Shown here: positions 61,830-64,000 of the stretch, in pieces
How the letters are laid out: each line of letters begins with the position of its first letter
Position numbering within the stretch: the first letter of the stretch is position 1
Origin: Amblyomma americanum
Taxonomy: Eukaryota; Arthropoda; Arachnida; Ixodida; Ixodidae
Reading direction: 5' to 3'
DNA length: 64,000 bases
NCBI RefSeq assembly: GCF_052857255.1
Contig: NC_135497.1
Coordinates: forward strand, 198,378,355 to 198,442,354
Position numbers and translations under genes: made by a program
Notes under the pieces: model-generated
Told to the model about the DNA's origin: nothing
Database searches by the model: none
The model's input: the letters and a program-made list of their open reading frames with translations, nothing else

Positions 61830-63100
61830 AACACGCTCTTCAGCAGCGCAGCGTTGCTTTCGCCGCGTGTGTCTGTGCTCGACCTGGCTGACCTTGGTCT
61901 GTTTTCGCCGCTGCTCCTGTTGTCCCAGTTAACCCATCGTCCCATCAGCGTCATGCCCTCAGCGCAACGTACCGACCCCTGGATCGCTTCTCTTCTCGAC
62001 TTTCTCTCTGACTCCACGGCTGCTTCTCCATCCCGTGCTCTCCGCCGCCATGCTTCGCACTTCGTTATTCGCGATAACCTCTTCTATCGCCGGAACTACA
62101 GCCCCGACGGCCGCAAGTGGTTGCTCGTTATACGTCGCCACTTGCGCACGCAAATATGCGCCTATTTCCACGCTGACCCACATTGTGATCACGCGGGAGT
62201 TTTCAAGAGACGCCCGAATCCGGCGAGGCTACTACTGGCGCGTCATGTACACCTTTGTCCTGCGCTCATGCCTCGCCTGTCGGCGTCGCAAGACATCTCC
62301 TCATCGTTATTCTGGAGAGTTGCAGCCGCTGCCTTGCCCACCACGCTCTTTCGACCGCACCGGCATTGATTTCCACGGCCCACTACCGTACACAGCGGTC
62401 GGCAACCGTTGGGCTGTCATTGCGGTTGATCATCTGACGAGGTATACCGGGACCGCCGCCCTCCCAGCTACCACCACAGTAGGCATTGCCCCCTTCCTTT
62501 TGCAGCGTTTCGTCCTTCGTCATGATCCGTCTCATGAACTGCTTAGTGACCGAAGCCTCTTGTCCTATGCTGTCAAAGCCCTGCTCATCCAAAGCAACAT
62601 AATTCATCGAACCACATCTCCCTATCATCCACAGAGCAGCGGTTTCACCAAGCGATTTAACCGCCCACTCGTGGACATGCTCTATATGTACAGCTGGAAG
62701 CAATGTGAGAGGAAACACGGGAGCTCGTGGCCTATACGTTTCGAAATGCGGTGCTGTCGTCAGACAACAAGAATGAACGGCACCAGGGCCATGGGTGGAA
62801 AGATGAGCCGGCCGTGCTTACTAAGAATGCGCTTTTGCCGCTGATGCTCGCCGCCTCTTGGTGACAGCTGATTGCGAAGTGCAGCGGCCACGCGCTCCTG
62901 TGTTCCCTCTCATATTGCATCAAGCTGTACGTCACTTCTAACCGCTCGAATTGGGGTGTCGTTCTTTCCTTTGTGACTTTTGCATACAATGCCGCTATGG
63001 AGTCTACTACCTGCTTCTCTCCTTTCTTCTTCACGGCCGTCATTCGTCTGCTACAGTAGGTACCATTCTCCTTTACCAACCTGACGTCTAAATAGATAAG
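61830..63100 (+). mobile_element. Second Ty3/gypsy fragment (integrase region)
   Basis: Only the region from just before the integrase zinc finger to part of the integrase core is present. No LTR, gag, protease or RT is found. The region after about 62700 is rearranged: integrase residues stop at VDMLYMYS, about 240 bp of different sequence follow, and similarity resumes near 62945 (CDFCIQCRYG, FLLHGRHSSATVGTILLYQPDV). It is a different lineage from the element at 24205-28612 ([19 protein letters not shown] is not shared). Confidence 0.82.
61960..62700 (+). pseudogene. Ty3/gypsy integrase, third catalytic residue replaced
   Basis: Pre-integrase residues [13 protein letters not shown] and [20 protein letters not shown] lead into the zinc finger ([13 protein letters not shown]; later [11 protein letters not shown]), with a frameshift near 62215 between them. 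The core has [23 protein letters not shown] (first Asp, near 62430), LLSDRS (second Asp, near 62545) and YHPQSSGFTKRFNRPL. In this last block the family has Glu (TERFN), but codon 62650-62652 is AAG, Lys. The D,D(35)E triad is therefore lost. The enzyme would have joined cDNA to host DNA. Confidence 0.85.
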
Positions 63101-64000
63101 TAAATAAATTAGATTCAACACGCACTGGTCAATTATTGAAGTTTAATTGCTACACTTTTTTTTCGCGCTCAGGAAAGGCTGTTACGTAGCTCGTATTTTG
63201 AACACATGAATCGCTGAAGTTACGATCAAACATTAATAACCAGTGGAAATACTTTCAGCCGTAAGCAGGGAGCTGTTTTTACTGCCGCATTTCTCACCGC
63301 ATTCAACAGAAGCAGCGAGTCACTTTATTTTTAATTTTAAGTGTTGTTCCCCGCAGTCTTCGCGGCTTTTAATGAACCAAGGAAGATATCTGCGAGACAC
63401 TCTGCCCTATAGCCACCACAGCATTTCATGCGCCTTTATTTTTTCCTCATATTTATGATAGTTCTCTCTAGCAGGCAGCTTCCACATATTACTGCTAACT
63501 TTATTTCGTAGCAATAGTTTTATTGCTTTCTATCGTTCTGCAAGACATTTTGCGTCGGAGGCTAATATATTGAACATAATGGCGGATAAGGTGACAAGAC
63601 AACTTTTTTCGAATGGCAACATCTGCTTGATCCCGATTTCGTTCGTTTGTAATCCAGGTGTAGCGATCTTTAACGCTGCCAGAAATCGGACAGCTATACC
63701 GTACACCAAAGTGCGAGCATGCATCATAATCAATCCAGGACCTCCACTTCACTTCTGCACAATTGCATAAATTTAGCTTAACAAATGCAGCTGTTTTCAT
63801 ACATCTGCAGTGGAGGGGACCACTGAATTTCAGCATGGTCACCCAGTAAGACCACTACAAAAAAAAAACGCTCATATAAATAAGAGCTGCGCACTTTTTA
63901 AAACTTCTTCATTTCTTGGCGTTTGTTTAACGAAGATAAAGGTGCTTCCGCTGAGAGCGCTCTCCCAGGGAGCAAGTTTGAGAAAAGAGGAGGTTCTCCA
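63101..64000. other. No supported gene
   Basis: No recognised feature to the window end. Short frames on both strands only. Confidence 0.4.

Overview
The window reads as nuclear DNA of an arthropod, most likely a hard tick. Four independent features point there: many copies of tRNA-headed SINEs that match what I remember of Ruka (described from Rhipicephalus appendiculatus) and relatives, several decayed non-LTR retrotransposons, Ty3/gypsy gag-pol remnants, and a Penelope-like GIY-YIG remnant. I found no host protein-coding gene, no true tRNA or rRNA gene, no CRISPR array and no bacterial-type operon. The window is intergenic or deep intronic repeat-rich sequence. Most open frames of 60-180 codons are chance frames or shadows of transposon relics.

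Layout. 1.7-6.3 kb: a nearly complete CR1/Jockey-group LINE on the minus strand (coiled-coil ORF1, then endonuclease and reverse transcriptase), interrupted by a SINE in the endonuclease and by a 579-bp TTAA-flanked foldback MITE in ORF1. 6.4-11.1 kb: Ruka-type SINEs. 11.8-15.1 kb: a second-type SINE with its own 14-bp target-site duplication, split by a 3,022-bp TTAA-flanked element that carries four ~190-bp tandem repeats. 15.8-16.1 kb: a possible retroelement 3' end. 18.4-20.6 kb: a tRNA-derived SINE and an L1/Tx1-like LINE split by a ~400-bp insert dense in AGGTCA half-sites. 21.2-21.6 kb: a dispersed repeat and the C-terminus of an RTE-like LINE. 23.3 kb: a long (AAT)n tract. 24.2-28.6 kb: a decayed Ty3/gypsy element on the minus strand with a probable 159-bp LTR, gag, protease, RT, RNase H and a truncated integrase.

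28.6-43 kb is mostly unassigned, with one SINE, a G run, and a 216-bp TA-flanked MITE with perfect 29-bp terminal inverted repeats. 43.3-46.5 kb holds SINEs, a palindromic cluster of SINE tails and the Penelope-like GIY-YIG remnant. 48.8-49.6 kb is the RNase H and zinc-finger end of an I/R1-type LINE. 50-51.6 kb has SINE fragments, a truncated relative of the 35.7-kb MITE and a degenerate CATACC tandem array. 56.8 kb has a second copy of the 21.2-kb repeat. 61.8-63.1 kb is a second Ty3/gypsy fragment (integrase) whose third catalytic residue is changed.

Nothing here works together as a pathway. What can be read is a nested insertion history: LINE, then SINE and MITE into it; SINE, then TTAA element into it; LINE, then AGGTCA-rich insert into it. 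The two TTAA-flanked elements, with AGG termini, and the AGGTCA-rich insert are the most interesting objects. Element family names rest on motifs read by eye and on memory, not on a database search.
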